Part shown: piece after piece, positions 52,751 through 64,000 of the stretch
How positions within the stretch are numbered: position 1 is the first letter of the stretch
How the letters are laid out: each line of letters begins with the position of its first letter
Assembly (NCBI GenBank): GCA_965153355.1
Contig: OZ231127.1
Location: 49,538,001 to 49,602,000 of the forward strand
Direction: 5' to 3'
DNA from: Flaccisagitta enflata
Taxonomy: Eukaryota > Chaetognatha > Sagittoidea > Aphragmophora
Length of the DNA stretch: 64,000 nucleotides
Notes under the pieces: generated by a model
Database searches by the model: none
The model's input: only the letters and a program-made list of their open reading frames with translations
What the model was told of the DNA's origin: nothing
Translations under genes and position numbers: made by a program

Positions 52751-52839
<89 letters not shown>
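52738..52839. repeat. (GA)n microsatellite
   Basis: About 95 bp of GA, nearly perfect. Confidence 0.97.
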
Positions 52840-53448
52840 ACTGAATTCCAGAGCTTCCAATTTTAAAGTTTGAATTGATTCAACAACACGAGCTCAGGTA
52901 GAGAGTTCGAGCTGGGAGACAAAAATGAATATCCGCACTAAAACTGAAGGGAAAAGATAAATTAATGTTGATATGAGAGAAAGCAACGTAAACATGAAAA
53001 TTCCATCAAGTACACACAACCAAAACAAATCTCAAATGTTAAACGTCAAAAAAGCTTTAAAAACCATACGGCGGAAAAAAAAGTTTAAAAGATTTGTTTT
53101 CGATAATCAAAGAGAAAAAATATGACTAAGATGCCCGCTATGATCGCACAGGAAAAACTCGATTGTATAACCCCCTAAATAAATGATATCTGATCCTTTT
53201 ATGCAAATGAAATTAGACCAGTAGACGGAACGATGACGCACCTTAGAGTTAGAAAGCTTATGCATGCTTTTATTTTGATACGTCTGATTTATCTCATGAA
53301 TCGCGAATCGTTCGATCGACTTCTTCAGACAAAAAAAACTCCCATCTACCATTAGACTTAACAATTTATAGTTTCTTCGACTGTATCGTCTCAATCCTCA
53401 TCATCTTACAAAACATGCCCACAATACCGTATGCAGCATCCAATCAGT
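52840..53448. other. No gene recognised
   Basis: AT-rich single-copy-looking sequence. A minus-strand frame at 53107-53394 has no recognisable family features. Confidence 0.4.
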
Positions 53449-53571
53449 TTTTAGTTGCGGACACACAACTCTTTAACATGTCCGCCCGTCCGTCCGTCCG
53501 TCCATCAGTCCGTCGGTCTGTTGATCCGTCCATCGGTCCATAACGTCAAAAATTATCGGAGCATGTATTTT

Positions 53572-53622
<51 letters not shown>

Positions 53623-53632
53623 GCGTGTGCGT

Positions 53633-53668
<36 letters not shown>

Positions 53669-53680
53669 TGAACCCCGCAA
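53449..53680 (-). mobile_element. Hairpin-ended element with internal (GT)n
   Basis: Palindrome AGTTGCGGACACACAACT (53453-53470), GTCCGTCC core, CATAACGTCAAAA, then a GT/GTGC array at 53572-53668. Left end not recognisable. Confidence 0.75.
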
Positions 53681-53753
53681 TGAAATTCTGCAAATTTATG
53701 ACCCTTCCAGCTAGTTTTCTTAATTTCCATTGTTGGCAGAATTCCGCCAATAA

Positions 53754-53755
<2 letters not shown>

Positions 53756-53784
<29 letters not shown>
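53756..53784. repeat. Poly(A) tract
   Basis: About 28 A residues in a row, following CCAATAACA. Confidence 0.9.
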
Positions 53785-53786
<2 letters not shown>

Positions 53787-54093
53787 ATTGGTCCCTTGAA
53801 ATCCGTCAGAGTGGGATTTAACTAAAATTTCCATTATGGAAAGTTGTTTTCAAATTTTAACCATAGGACACACTCACGGGAAATTCGCGATTTTCACTGC
53901 CGCAGCCAGTTTTTCACTCGAAAGAAGAATCGATCAAACAGTTTTGTTGAAGTGAGCAATATATATGGAAGTGCACACTTGCTAAGAATTTGCATGGAAA
54001 TATCATTGGGATGACTTAAACATTATGAAATGTATCAATATGCAAAGAAAAATAAGACATTTTCTTAAGAAAATTCTCTTTTAGCACTAGATA

Positions 54094-54254
54094 AGGCCCC
54101 ACGGAAAACTCTTAATTTGCATAGAAAATGACTAATTAAAAAAATTAAAAACATGGCCCTCTTCCAAAGAACCGTAGGAAGGAAGCCATGTTCTTGGAAC
54201 TGCAAAAAAGTTCGTTTGGAAGCAGATTAAGAGTTTTCCGAGGGACCTTCTTAA
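54094..54254. mobile_element. Small foldback element
   Basis: AAGGCCCCACGGAAAACTCT and the inverse AGAGTTTTCCGAGGGACCTT surround a centre with ACATGGCC/GCCATGT. Boundaries and target duplication are unclear. Confidence 0.5.
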
Positions 54255-54751
54255 GAATTTTATCACTCAGTTTTCAGTAAAACGATTTCCTAATCCATTT
54301 CTTTTCTCCACATACATTGATGATCAAAGATATTTTTCCCGTGCATGACGGTTGAAAAAGCGTATTGATGTAGGTGTTGTTCCAAATCAGTTCAAGGAAG
54401 GAATATTTTAATTAAAAACTTATCATATAGTCAGTTGACTAAACTGGCGAGAAAATCGCGCGCTCAAAAGAAGCGTGTCATAGGTATAATTCCATGTCAT
54501 GGGGAATTTGCATAAGAACCTAATCTGAGTATATAATGAAGGAATTTGCTCCAACGGGGCTTCTTCTCATTTTGTCAAACAAACTTTTCTATCGTCGCTT
54601 TTCCTTAACCATTTTCAACTTTTACGACAAAAAACTCCTTATCTTCGTTAACTTCAAATAGTTTGGAGAACCAAAAGAAGAATGGAAGAGAGAGTGTAAA
54701 CGTTAGGACTAAGTGAATGAATTTGAATAGAGTGGGCCAATGAGAAAACAC

Positions 54752-54866
54752 GGACATATACACACCTTTTATTTATCAGTCACGTGCGGTTGAGCAGGGT
54801 GAGTAATTTTACCGAATTGCACCAGCGTAAAGGCAAAATGTTACAGACAGACAGACAGACAGACAG
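54752..54866 (+). mobile_element. Degenerate hairpin-ended element
   Basis: CAGTCACGTGCGGTTGAGCA, ACCAGCGTAAAGGC and GTTACAGACAGACAGAC can be recognised. No terminal palindrome. Confidence 0.45.
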
Positions 54867-54933
54867 AAAGATTGACATACAGAGATGAGGAAAATAACTT
54901 GCAAATTCAGGATGCTGCAAAAAGAGACAAAGG

Positions 54934-54937
<4 letters not shown>

Positions 54938-55022
<85 letters not shown>
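54938..55022. repeat. (GA)n microsatellite
   Basis: About 42 GA units. Confidence 0.97.
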
Positions 55023-55023
<1 letters not shown>

Positions 55024-55324
55024 AAATATTAATCCCACCTGGGAGGGAAAAAAATAAAAGGATGAAAGGCCTAAGAAGAGGAAAAAGCGACAGTTCTCGG
55101 AGTTGAGCCAAGAAGGACCCCGTTTATGACAATAACAGAAAAATTGGCACAACATTTATCGACAAAACAGCAACAGGCATCACCGGGAAAAAAAAAATTC
55201 CCTCGTAAACAAATGACGGCAAACCCTGAAAGGATGCGATGAAAAAAAATTACCGACATTGAATTCAGTCGCATGAATCAATTCATTTTATGTATGACGA
55301 TCTGTCAACAGCGGAATTGACAAC

Positions 55325-55326
55325 GG

Positions 55327-55363
<37 letters not shown>

Positions 55364-55381
55364 AAAACAACAACCACAATG

Positions 55382-55445
<64 letters not shown>

Positions 55446-55500
55446 CCACAATGAATACCACAATGACAACAAAAACAACAATAACAAAAACAACAATAGC

Positions 55501-55583
<83 letters not shown>

Positions 55584-55635
55584 CCAAAACAACAACAACA
55601 ACCAAAACAACAACAACAACAACAAAAACAACGTC
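55325..55635. repeat. (AAC)n trinucleotide array
   Basis: Two long pure AAC runs (about 55382-55446 and 55499-55582) with ACCACAATG and AAAACAAC interruptions. Thr and Val frames are artefacts. Confidence 0.97.
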
Positions 55636-55889
55636 AGAATCCAGTGCTGTACATGTCGAGCAAACGCTTCGGACGGTTTGGGAGAAAAATGAATGATCGA
55701 TGTACACATAAGGGTAGTTGTCACATGTCAATATAGTAGATGTTGTCTGCACTCGATTAGAAATGGCAATTCTCCCTATTTAGTAGAATTACTCCTTAAT
55801 ATTCGCGAGAATCGGGATTTGGGACGGATTTTTTCTTGCGAGGATGACACGCTGTGCGTCATTCGAAAGTCGCTTGCTCCATCTTGCTA

Positions 55890-55924
<35 letters not shown>

Positions 55925-55962
55925 GTGTCTGTCTGTCTATCTGTCTGTCTGTCTGTCTGTCT
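55890..55962. repeat. (CTGT)n microsatellite
   Basis: About 18 CTGT units with CTGTGTGT and CTAT interruptions, next to a hairpin-ended element fragment. Confidence 0.95.
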
Positions 55963-55984
55963 GACGCGAAATCGGCAATAACAG

Positions 55985-56122
55985 TGTTTACTGAGCATTG
56001 ATGCTCCTGCCCACCCACATTAGAGCTTAAGCTCGCCCACATACTGCCCTTGCCAACCCGCATTCTTGCCCCCACCCATCCGTAAGTGACTACAAATTGG
56101 CTGTGTATCTGGCCTTGTTTTC
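55985..56122 (-). mobile_element. Hairpin-ended element, left half
   Basis: GATGCTCCTGCCCACCC, CTGCCCTTGCCAACCCGCA, CCACCCATCCGTAAGTGACT and TGGCTGTGTATCTGGCCTTG. The core is represented by the CTGT array to its left. Confidence 0.65.
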
Positions 56123-56450
56123 AATTTTCCTACCTCTGGTGGGACAAACCTGGGCGGCATATGGAATCGATAGTCTTTTTTTTTCGGCATTGCCACGGCA
56201 GCGCAAAAATCGAATCTGCTGCTGGCGCAAATTCGCCGTTTCAGCTCGCGTGGAATCGAATTACGTCAAAAGCAAACTCGAAACTGGCATTAAATCAAAT
56301 ATCGGACCCAAAAAATGGCATGAATTTTATCGCGCATCGACGTCCGAGGCGAGAACCGCGATCATTCATTTGCTCGTGTTTTTGCGCCGCCGACTCGCGT
56401 AAATTTGCCCTCGCGAGAGTGAGTTTGCCGTCGCAAAAACATTAAACATG
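56123..56450. other. CpG-rich patch with open frames
   Basis: CpG-dense sequence with GCGCAAAAATCG, TCGCGCATCGACG and CTCGCGAGAG words in an AT-rich region. Two overlapping plus-strand frames (to 56402 and 56445) have no recognisable domain. It could be an upstream exon or promoter of an unseen gene. Confidence 0.3.
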
Positions 56451-56639
56451 GAATGTTTAAAACCAAGCTTTTGGATGGGTTGATGATTCATTTGGGGAAT
56501 CCGCAGGCAGAATCCACAATCTGTCACACTGTTTCATTTGTTCTTTCGCAATCGCCTTCACCCCCACCAGAGTTTCATGAGTCATGACTCCTCCCTCAGG
56601 ATTCATTAGATTTGTTATCCAAAACTAACCAAATCGTAG

Positions 56640-56830
56640 TAACAATACTACCTCGACCACCAAAGTTACTACCACTACCACTACAAACGCCACCGACACC
56701 ACCACCACATAGTGAGTTAGAAAGGCGAATGTACCACCCAACCACACCACCCTAACAATTTATCACCCGTCACCGCCACCACCATCACCAACAACATCAC
56801 CACCATCACGTCTCACGCCACGACTACAAC
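56640..56830. repeat. Degenerate (CCA)n tract
   Basis: ACCACCAC-rich interrupted sequence. Confidence 0.8.
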
Positions 56831-56929
56831 ATTATTATTATCACCAATACCGTCATCATAGTGGTAGCAGGAGTTTAAGGATACACCCGTTATCATTCTC
56901 GGGGCTTATCTCGTTCCCCATCTTTTTTC

Positions 56930-57035
56930 TCTTCTTCTTCTTCTTCTTCTTCTTCTTCTTCTTCTTCTTCTTCTTCTTCTTCTTCTTCTTCTTCTTCTTC
57001 TTCTTCTTCTCCTTCTTCTTCCTCATTTTCTTTTT
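56930..57035. repeat. (CTT)n trinucleotide array
   Basis: About 30 CTT units, perfect over most of the length. Confidence 0.97.
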
Positions 57036-57995
57036 CTTGTTCGTGTACTATCTTGATGCGGAGTGAAACGCCGCCAGCGTCATAACAAAGAATGAGAGAA
57101 AAAAAAAGAAACTTTTTTCATCCTCAACTGTTTTACTTTCATTTCATCCAGGTATTTGAGCTCGCAATCGAAAGCTTAAAAAGTAGGATTGCAAAAAAAA
57201 TACTCCGTGCATGAAATCGTGTGGTGGAAAGGAATATATAGATTATTCGTTGATTGTAGAATGTGATGCAGGTATGCACGTACATCATCGAAGTGTGTTC
57301 AAACGAATGATGTGTGTCTAAAAGATCGAAACGCGCGCTTCTGCTGCCAAAAAGCAGAGGCCAGAGTGTCATTCACATTCACAATTGAAAGAAGAAAAAT
57401 GTTATAAGATGCAATTTGTTGATTTATAAAGCAGCAATCATCCGGGCCGGTGATTCATTTCTTAAGTGTATCTTGAATTGAGGTATGACAGAAATGGCTC
57501 TCGGCTCTCTTTGAATTTCAGCCTATCATCATCCTTCAACTACTATGTGTTAAATCATTCTGCAAATAATGCGCCACCTGTCGCCTGATCAGGCCTACAG
57601 TGAGTTACAACTGAAAACTAAAAAAAAAAAAAAAACATCCGCGTTTTTCCTCGCTATTTGTCAAAAATACGCCGTGGAGACGCGCGAGTGTTCCCGAGGC
57701 GCCAAATACGTCGAAAAACCACGACCTCAACTAGACTAGCTCAATTCCCGCCATGTTGAGAAAAGAAACTTTTAAAAATATACAGTGAGAAAAAAAAAGG
57801 GAAAAAAGCGGGGAAACTTCCAGCAAAATATTGACGAAAAAACTAACGAAAAAAAGATACCTCGTACTATACCAGCCCCCGCCAGACTTCTTGGGGGAGA
57901 GATTTTACTTGAAATCATCACGCACATTAAGCATACACAAGAGTGACAAGACGCTCTCCCGGTCCCCATCGATCTCTCTTTACCACACAACAATC

Positions 57996-59129
57996 ATGGA
58001 ATCATTGAGGACGATGCTGAAGAATTTTGAAGTGGTTTGTCGAATTATCGGCCGTCTTCTCGCTATCGGATTTGTTCTCTTGCAGGTAACAAAATTTCAC
58101 AGTTTCTGCTCTTGTTTAGTTTTTTGATTGATTGGTTGATACGTTGGTTGGACAAACGTTCTCAATCATAAACCATGCGTGTCTGTTATATACGGATTTC
58201 CGTATCTCTCGGATCCGTAATAGCGGGATGTAACTGTATCTGAAAAAAAAGAGCGTTGACACAATTTTGATATGATGAAAATGCCTTTTTGTATTTTCAA
58301 CATTTGATGGAAAAACTAAAAAAATAGGAGCAAAATATGGGGAAAGATATGAGGCTGCGCTTCGGTGTGACGCGTAATGTATGATTTGTTAATGCAAAGT
58401 AACCAACAGGAGACCGCAGCGTCGCGTCGATCCCTTCTGTTTGGTGTATGAATCTTCCCATTTTCAAGTTTGTTTACATTCTCTACAAGCAAGAGCCAAA
58501 TTTATGCGCGATATCGCCTTTCTATGGGTAGTGTCACTAGTGTGATTCGTCCGGCAGCTGCTGTGTCCCTCTAACTTTCTCCGTTTTACAACAGTCGGCT
58601 TGATGTATCATTTTTTTTTCTGTGACAATGAGAGACATTTTAATGCATAATGTAGCTTTCTGCAGTCGTGATATTCACACCTCGCCAAGTGGACATAGGC
58701 TTGCATGACCGTTAGCGCGAAAAATGTCGTTGCCAAAAGGGAAAATATCCCTGATCTTCTGTGGTATTTGTTTTTGGTCGTTCGTCACGCGGCTAGAGAA
58801 GAGTGTAGGTCTGTCCGTTGGTTGATCCATGACTGAATGACGCGTAAACATCAGTATTGCCTTACCACAAGAGACTGCTGACGGCCGTGTAATTGGCCTA
58901 TAGTTTCTTGTTCATTCGTTTTAAAGGGGTTCAGTTATGTTCCTGTGTTGCATGTTGATTGTGTTTTTTTCTTCTTTTTTTTTGCATGCAGGGTATTTTG
59001 TTGAATATGTTCCTGGCTGCCCACAACGGAGGTCGCCTCTGGTATCTTTTTATCATCATCGACGTCATCAACGCGATCACCATCAGCGGATGTCTCATTC
59101 TTTCTTTCACGGCAATCAGGAGGATCAAG
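57996..59129 (+). CDS. Start of a small multi-pass membrane protein gene (first two exons)
   Basis: Exon 57996-58085 (ATG, 30 codons, donor CAG|GTAACA) joins phase 0 to exon 58992-59129 (acceptor GCATGCAG, 46 codons, donor AAG|GTAAGA). The 76 residues contain two hydrophobic segments: IIGRLLAIGFVLLQGILLNM, bridging the splice, and LWYLFIIIDVINAITISGC, ending ILSFTAIRRIK. Clean splice sites flanking hydrophobic codons support a real gene. The layout recalls the N-terminal part of TMEM26-like proteins, but I would not assign it. Later exons were not found before 64000. Confidence 0.55.
58770..58915 (-). mobile_element. Degenerate hairpin-ended element in intron 1 of the membrane protein gene
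   Basis: CGTCACGCGGCTAGAG, GTCTGTCCGTTGGTTGATCC and CGGCCGTGTAATTGGCC remain in order. Confidence 0.5.
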
Positions 59130-60201
59130 GTAAGATAGAACTCATAGAAGAGAGCGAGCGTCTTTCTTTCACGAACCACTTTAGGTTAATTACAAAAGTG
59201 GAGTGGAAAAAACAGTTATCACTGCACTGCACTCGATCTTGAGAAGAAAAAGTTAAAGAAGTGTATATTGTATGTTCCGCTTCCCTTCGGGGGGCTCAAT
59301 GCCCACGTATGTAAATTTTGTTACAGCTGAAAACCTTTCTGTCAACGGACTGCTACTAAGAATAATCCCATGTGGTAAATAAATCTGTGGGAAATGACAT
59401 CATAACACACGAGTGCAGTGCAAGGGTTGACTGTGATGAACGACACCGTGATTTCTCTCTCTCTCTCTTTTTTTTCATCTCACGCGCGCTTTGATTCTTT
59501 ATTACGACATCGGCGGCGCATTGCAATTGACAACGACCGAGCAAAAAGAAAAAAAAACATTTGCTGGCGATAAAGAGGCGGTTAATGTATCGCTCTTTAC
59601 TCGACGCTCGTTAGCGTAATTGAGTGAACTCATTTGACGAATGCCCCAGTCGCAGCCCCCCCCCCCCGTGCTCCTCCTCCTCCCCCTCCTCCTTCTCCTC
59701 TTCCACTTCTTCTCTTCTTCCCCCTCCTCATCTTTTATGAGGTGAACTCACTGTCCTTATCATTTGGCCTTTACTGTCCTCGTCATTGGCTTCGTATTCC
59801 TCGTCATTGCCTTTGAAGCGTTAACACCTCATGATAGTAGTAGTCGTCTTCACTGACATAGAATTCCCGGGCCAAGACTTGGTCACATGGTTGCGTGGTC
59901 ATCCGATAAAATCCTTGTTATATGTTACAAAAACTCCCCAATTGTCCTTGTCATTGTCGTAAAGTTGTCCCTGTCATAGCCGTCGGTTTTTTCCGTCCTC
60001 CTTCCCGTCGATTGACTATATCGACAAGTCTGTCTCTTTTTTTTATCTTTTTGCATTTCAGAATCGTGACTGAAATAAGAAATTGAGTTTTCCCACTTGG
60101 CCATCCTTTCTTCTTCTTTCTCCCGCGATACAAGTCTTCAGACTTAGTTTAAGTAAAGGTCAGGAACGTCAGTCGGTCCATTTGTCTGTAATGATCACGC
60201 G

Positions 60202-60390
60202 AAGGCCGGATACGCGGCTACCCAAGTCGCGTGTGGGTGGGCAGGGGCAGTGATGAAAAAGATCAACCAAGCAGTTGAGCAGAAGCAGTAACCCCAAAAC
60301 GCCAAAAAAGCAAATTGCGACGGACTGACGGTTCGACGGACCGCCCGACGGACAGAGCGGGTTGTAAAGTCGCGTGCACGCGACTAAAAA
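60202..60390 (+). mobile_element. Hairpin-ended element, subfamily A
   Basis: AAGGCCGGATACGCGGCTAC, AGTCGCGTGTGGGTGGGCAG, GACGGACCGCCCGACGG, then AGTCGCGTGCACGCGACT (60368-60385) and AAAAA. Confidence 0.9.
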
Positions 60391-60834
60391 CGCGTATTTC
60401 TACCCCCTTACCCCCATCCGCGAGAATATTGGAGTCCCGGGTTTCATGGATCTCCTTTTTCCCCCTGAATACTTCGACCCCGGTCACTATTCCAGCTCTC
60501 ATGCCACTCCTCAAATTCCTTTTCGCTATACAGCTGCAAGCTCAGCCACATTTCTCCCATCTTTCCATATATTCCTTTGAAACCTCCTTAAAACAGTCTG
60601 GACTGTCATTTAAACTACCTTACCTGTTCATGTGCCCCTACTTGACTTTTTCTCCCATTAGCATAGTTGCTTTATATTGAGAAGCAATCAGCTGATTTGC
60701 TTTTCGGCGAGAAAACGTTTTTCTGAGCTTAGATGAGAAAGACTTGATGATGTTTCTTTTACCCTCTCCTGCTCTTTCATCAACCTAGCTTAGCCTTTAG
60801 GAAAGTTATTTTTGTAGGTCGATAGATGTTTGCG

Positions 60835-60918
<84 letters not shown>
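60835..60918. repeat. (GT)n microsatellite
   Basis: About 42 GT units. Confidence 0.97.
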
Positions 60919-61065
60919 ATTTGCGCCCTTGTGTGTGTTAGTATGCGTGCTTGCATGTTACGTGTTCAGGCTTACCTGTGAGCTCTCTCGTGTCAATGCA
61001 TTATATTCAGGCGTCGGTTTTCTTTCGGGGCGGGGAAAAATTAAGCTTTGGTCAGTCTGTCTGTT

Positions 61066-61155
<90 letters not shown>
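61066..61155. repeat. (CT)n microsatellite
   Basis: About 45 CT units after CTGTCTGTTTGT. Confidence 0.97.
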
Positions 61156-61159
<4 letters not shown>

Positions 61160-61363
61160 TTAACCCCCTTCCAACACATTGTTCCGTGTCGACGTTGTTG
61201 GTTTTTTGCGTTTGTTCGTACTTGTGCGCGCGTGAATGGTGTTGTGGGTGTCACGGGCACGCAAGCGCAAAAAGATATACTACTAACCCGGGTCAAAGTT
61301 CGACAAAAGAGTAAAAGAGAACAAGCATTTTTGAAAGAGAAAACGAGAGAGAGAATAACAGAG

Positions 61364-61365
<2 letters not shown>

Positions 61366-61409
<44 letters not shown>

Positions 61410-61513
61410 AATGTTTGACTGATAAACTGAAGTGAGAAAAGAAAAAAAAGAAAGAAAGAAGAAGGTAAGAAAAAAAACTAAGAATGGGAAAGAAAGAAAG
61501 AAAGAAAAAAGTA

Positions 61514-61569
<56 letters not shown>

Positions 61570-61572
61570 CAA
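61366..61572. repeat. (GA)n and (GAAA)n arrays
   Basis: GA run at 61366-61407, then imperfect and finally perfect GAAA units to 61569. Confidence 0.95.
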
Positions 61573-61693
61573 GGTAGAAGTAAAGAGCAAAAGCTCTGGC
61601 GGGTGAATACATGAGGCCAAAACGGCATGAGTCAAAAAGGGGAAAAAGTCCATTTCCCAGATAAGAAGAAAATATTTGATGCCAAATCGCCCT

Positions 61694-61892
61694 TTTTTAG
61701 TCGCGTGCTACGCGACTCTACAACCCGCTTTGTCCGTCCGTCCGTTGGTCCGTCCGTCCGTCACACTTTACTTTTTTTGGGTTTTTGCGGTCTTTGGCCT
61801 TACTGCTCCTGCCCAAATGATGGAGTGGCCTTAAATATGGCCCCTGCCCACCCGCACGCGACTTCGGTAGCCGTGTATCCGGCCTTGTTCTT
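61694..61892 (-). mobile_element. Hairpin-ended element, subfamily A
   Basis: Palindrome AGTCGCGTGCTACGCGACT (61699-61717), ACAACCCGCTTTGTCCGTCC, CCTGCCCACCCGCACGCGAC, GGTAGCCGTGTATCCGGCCT. A well-preserved reference copy. Confidence 0.92.
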
Positions 61893-61933
61893 CCTCATGG
61901 GGTAATTTTTTTTTCTTTCCCCTCACTTTACCT

Positions 61934-61935
<2 letters not shown>

Positions 61936-62007
<72 letters not shown>

Positions 62008-62008
62008 T
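61936..62008. repeat. (CTTT)n microsatellite
   Basis: About 17 CTTT units. Confidence 0.97.
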
Positions 62009-62009
62009 T

Positions 62010-63840
62010 TTTCACATTCTGTATGCTGTCCTCCTTTTCTCCCTTTCCTCTTTCCTCTATCTCTATCTGTTTTTCCCTCGTTCTCTCCCTCTCTTCTCTC
62101 TCAAAGTGGAATGGCAGTTTCATCTAGTTTGCCAAAAGATCAAACGAAGATTTGGTCGCGCATTCTTGGACGCGATTTCCCATGCGACAAATTTTCCGCC
62201 ATTTTGTGTGTGAGAGAGAGAGAGAAAACACGCCACGAGAAAAAGACGCAGAGATAGAGATAAAGAAAGACAAACTGTCAGAGAGACAGACAGAGGGCCA
62301 TACAGAGACAGAGATTGACAATAACAGAACGAGGCAGACATAGAGAGACAGCGAGAGACAGAGAATAAGACAAATAGATAAAGAGAAAGAGAAAGACAGA
62401 GACAGACGGACAGATGCGAGCCAACGGGCATAGAAGGTATGACGGTTGAATAATGATTTTGGCGTCTGGGATCACGCATTTAATATGACATCGTACAAGC
62501 ATTTGAGCAGGGCCGGTCTCTGAAACCGGCTGATTATGTTCAGAAAGTGTGTCCTGAAGGCCGGAAAACTTTCGGCAAAAAAATCCCGCTTGGGAGTTTT
62601 CGACCAAACTCTCACTGCTCACGTATGGTAACGTCACTCTTTTCTTCATTATCAACTTTTTCCATAACGAAGCTTGCCAAGTTTTTTCTGCAAATTAATT
62701 GTTTTGGACAAGCAAAAAGAGTATTTCTTACCATTTTTACCGCAAATTTTGAGTTCACCAATATTGATTGTCTAGTTCGACAGTAAATGACGCAAAATGA
62801 CGCTAAAAGACGCGAAATGGCGTACCACTTCCGGTTTGAGCAAAATCCTTTTTCTTCTTTAAGAATACAGTGTAGCGCTCATGGTGGCTTGTTAAACTAC
62901 CTTGATCTAGCTATGATCTGTACATGTTCATAATCGTTAGCTGATTTTAGCACCGTACACATAACAATCTAATTTGCGTGCCACTTCTGGTTTGGGTGAA
63001 TTTACCATTTGCACTTATTCTTCGAACAAGGGCACGCGTACATGTGATTTTTGTCACAATTTTTCTGGTGCCGTCCTGCACGTCTTATTCTTTAACAGAA
63101 AAAACGTGAGATTAAACCCCAAGCCAAACCCAAGCCAACCCCAAACAACCCCGAGCAACCCCGAGCCTTAAGGGCCGCTGCCCAAAAAAGGTGTGTTTCC
63201 TGTGACGACCAAAAACATGTTTCTTCCTGTAAAACGCGATTACAGCATGAACACATTCATGAATTTCAACTGCCCCACGAGGGAGTGAGCGAAATGAATG
63301 AGCGATTCTGTGAACGGAGCAAGCGAGCGAGCATAGCGCAGTGAGCGTACCACAGCGGAGCACAGCAGAGCGGGTACAGTTGCAATGAAAATACAATGCG
63401 AGGAGCCGCAAAATCTCTAGCAACCCCCCCTGCAGCTTTTGCTATGAATGTAAAAAGGGTAATTAAAGTGGTATATGCTAATATACCTTAATTTAATTCC
63501 CGCTATCAAGGCGATTTTTGAATTTCCTCATAGTACCTGAAAAAATTGCCATAATAGGGTAAAATTCAATACTTGTAAAAATGATTGATTTTGACCCGTT
63601 GAGAGGCTGTTTCTTAAAAACTAAATCCAAATGAAAAAAATGCCTTGATAGCAGGAATTTTATCTAGACAAGTTATCAGCTGCTACCTTAAAAATGGATG
63701 TAGTATTGACTACACACGAAAGTGAAATACAAGAAGTTAACCCCCCAAAAACTGTAGCACCCCCCCTACAGCCTCAACCGTAAATTGAAGAAAGACATAT
63801 AAGGTAGGGAATGGAAGTTTATATCAATACAATAAGCCTC
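62010..63840. other. No gene recognised
   Basis: Contains imperfect GACAGA-rich sequence (62210-62410), a CCCAAGCCAA-type 10-bp repeat (63117-63165) followed by GGGCCGCTGCCC like the termini at 7675, and GAGCGAGC-rich sequence (63285-63375). No supported exon. Confidence 0.4.
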
Positions 63841-63844
63841 ATCA

Positions 63845-63997
63845 GAGCGATCTTGAAATTTCATTCCCAGTAAAGAATTATAGCAAAAAAAAAAAAAAAA
63901 AAAAACAGTAAAAAATTGCATTTTTAGCATCATTCAAAAAATGTTAATTTTGGCTAGTTTTTAAGCAATAACTTTTTACTGGGATTGAAATTCCAAA
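63845..63997. repeat. Inverted repeat near the window end
   Basis: TTGAAATTTCATTCCCAGTA and TACTGGGATTGAAATTCC face each other across a poly(A) tract and AT-rich spacer. It may be the right part of a foldback element cut by the window. Confidence 0.5.
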
Positions 63998-64000
63998 ATC

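Noticed and set aside
55288-55752. Poly-Val, poly-Leu and poly-Thr frames
   Set aside because: Translation of the (AAC)n array.
63112-63423. 103-codon minus-strand frame
   Set aside because: It reads through 10-bp tandem repeats and GAGCGAGC-rich DNA.

Overview
The window is nuclear DNA of a multicellular animal, almost certainly an invertebrate. Coding sequence is split into short exons with GT-AG introns. The protein families are animal ones: TRIP4/ASC-1, theta-class glutathione transferase, CAMLG of the tail-anchored protein insertion pathway, and an ARHGAP39/Vilse-type RhoGAP. More than half of the window is simple repeats and short interspersed elements. Nothing bacterial, no rRNA and no CRISPR array was found. 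I cannot name the phylum.

Layout: 1-741 holds a 21-22 bp minisatellite and the last exon of a plus-strand gene (possibly CCDC174-like). Three compact plus-strand genes follow: TRIP4 (1067-6183, 10 exons, 610 aa), GST theta (6396-7456, 3 exons, 251 aa) and CAMLG (9376-12821, 5 exons, 386 aa). All three spliced models stay in frame from ATG to stop. A transposon nest (7675-9140) separates GST and CAMLG.

From 14986 to at least 44367 the minus strand carries an ARHGAP39-like gene that converges on CAMLG. Its RhoGAP domain lies on four exons separated by introns of 13.0, 0.06-0.2 and 5.2 kb. Upstream exons encode a poly-Gln and Gly-rich linker. A small plus-strand gene for a secreted F5/8-type C (discoidin-like) protein (36680-38769) is nested in one of its introns. 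The stretch from 44368 to 57995 is mostly repeats. A plus-strand gene for a small membrane protein begins at 57996 and is incomplete.

The repeat landscape is the most unusual part. One family, 28 or more copies (about one per 2 kb), has a (GGAC)n-like core and a short palindrome followed by AAAAA at one end. The palindrome sequence differs between subfamilies, but its two arms change together, which points to a selected hairpin. Also present are a tRNA-derived SINE (2 copies), hAT-like non-autonomous elements with 8-bp target duplications (three families), several TA-flanked MITE and foldback families, a recent tandem duplication (25086-27286), and dozens of di- to tetranucleotide arrays, some sitting inside the cores of these elements.

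The genes do not form a pathway. TRIP4 is a transcription and ribosome-rescue cofactor, GST a detoxification enzyme, CAMLG an ER receptor for tail-anchored proteins, and ARHGAP39 a Rho-family GTPase switch-off protein.
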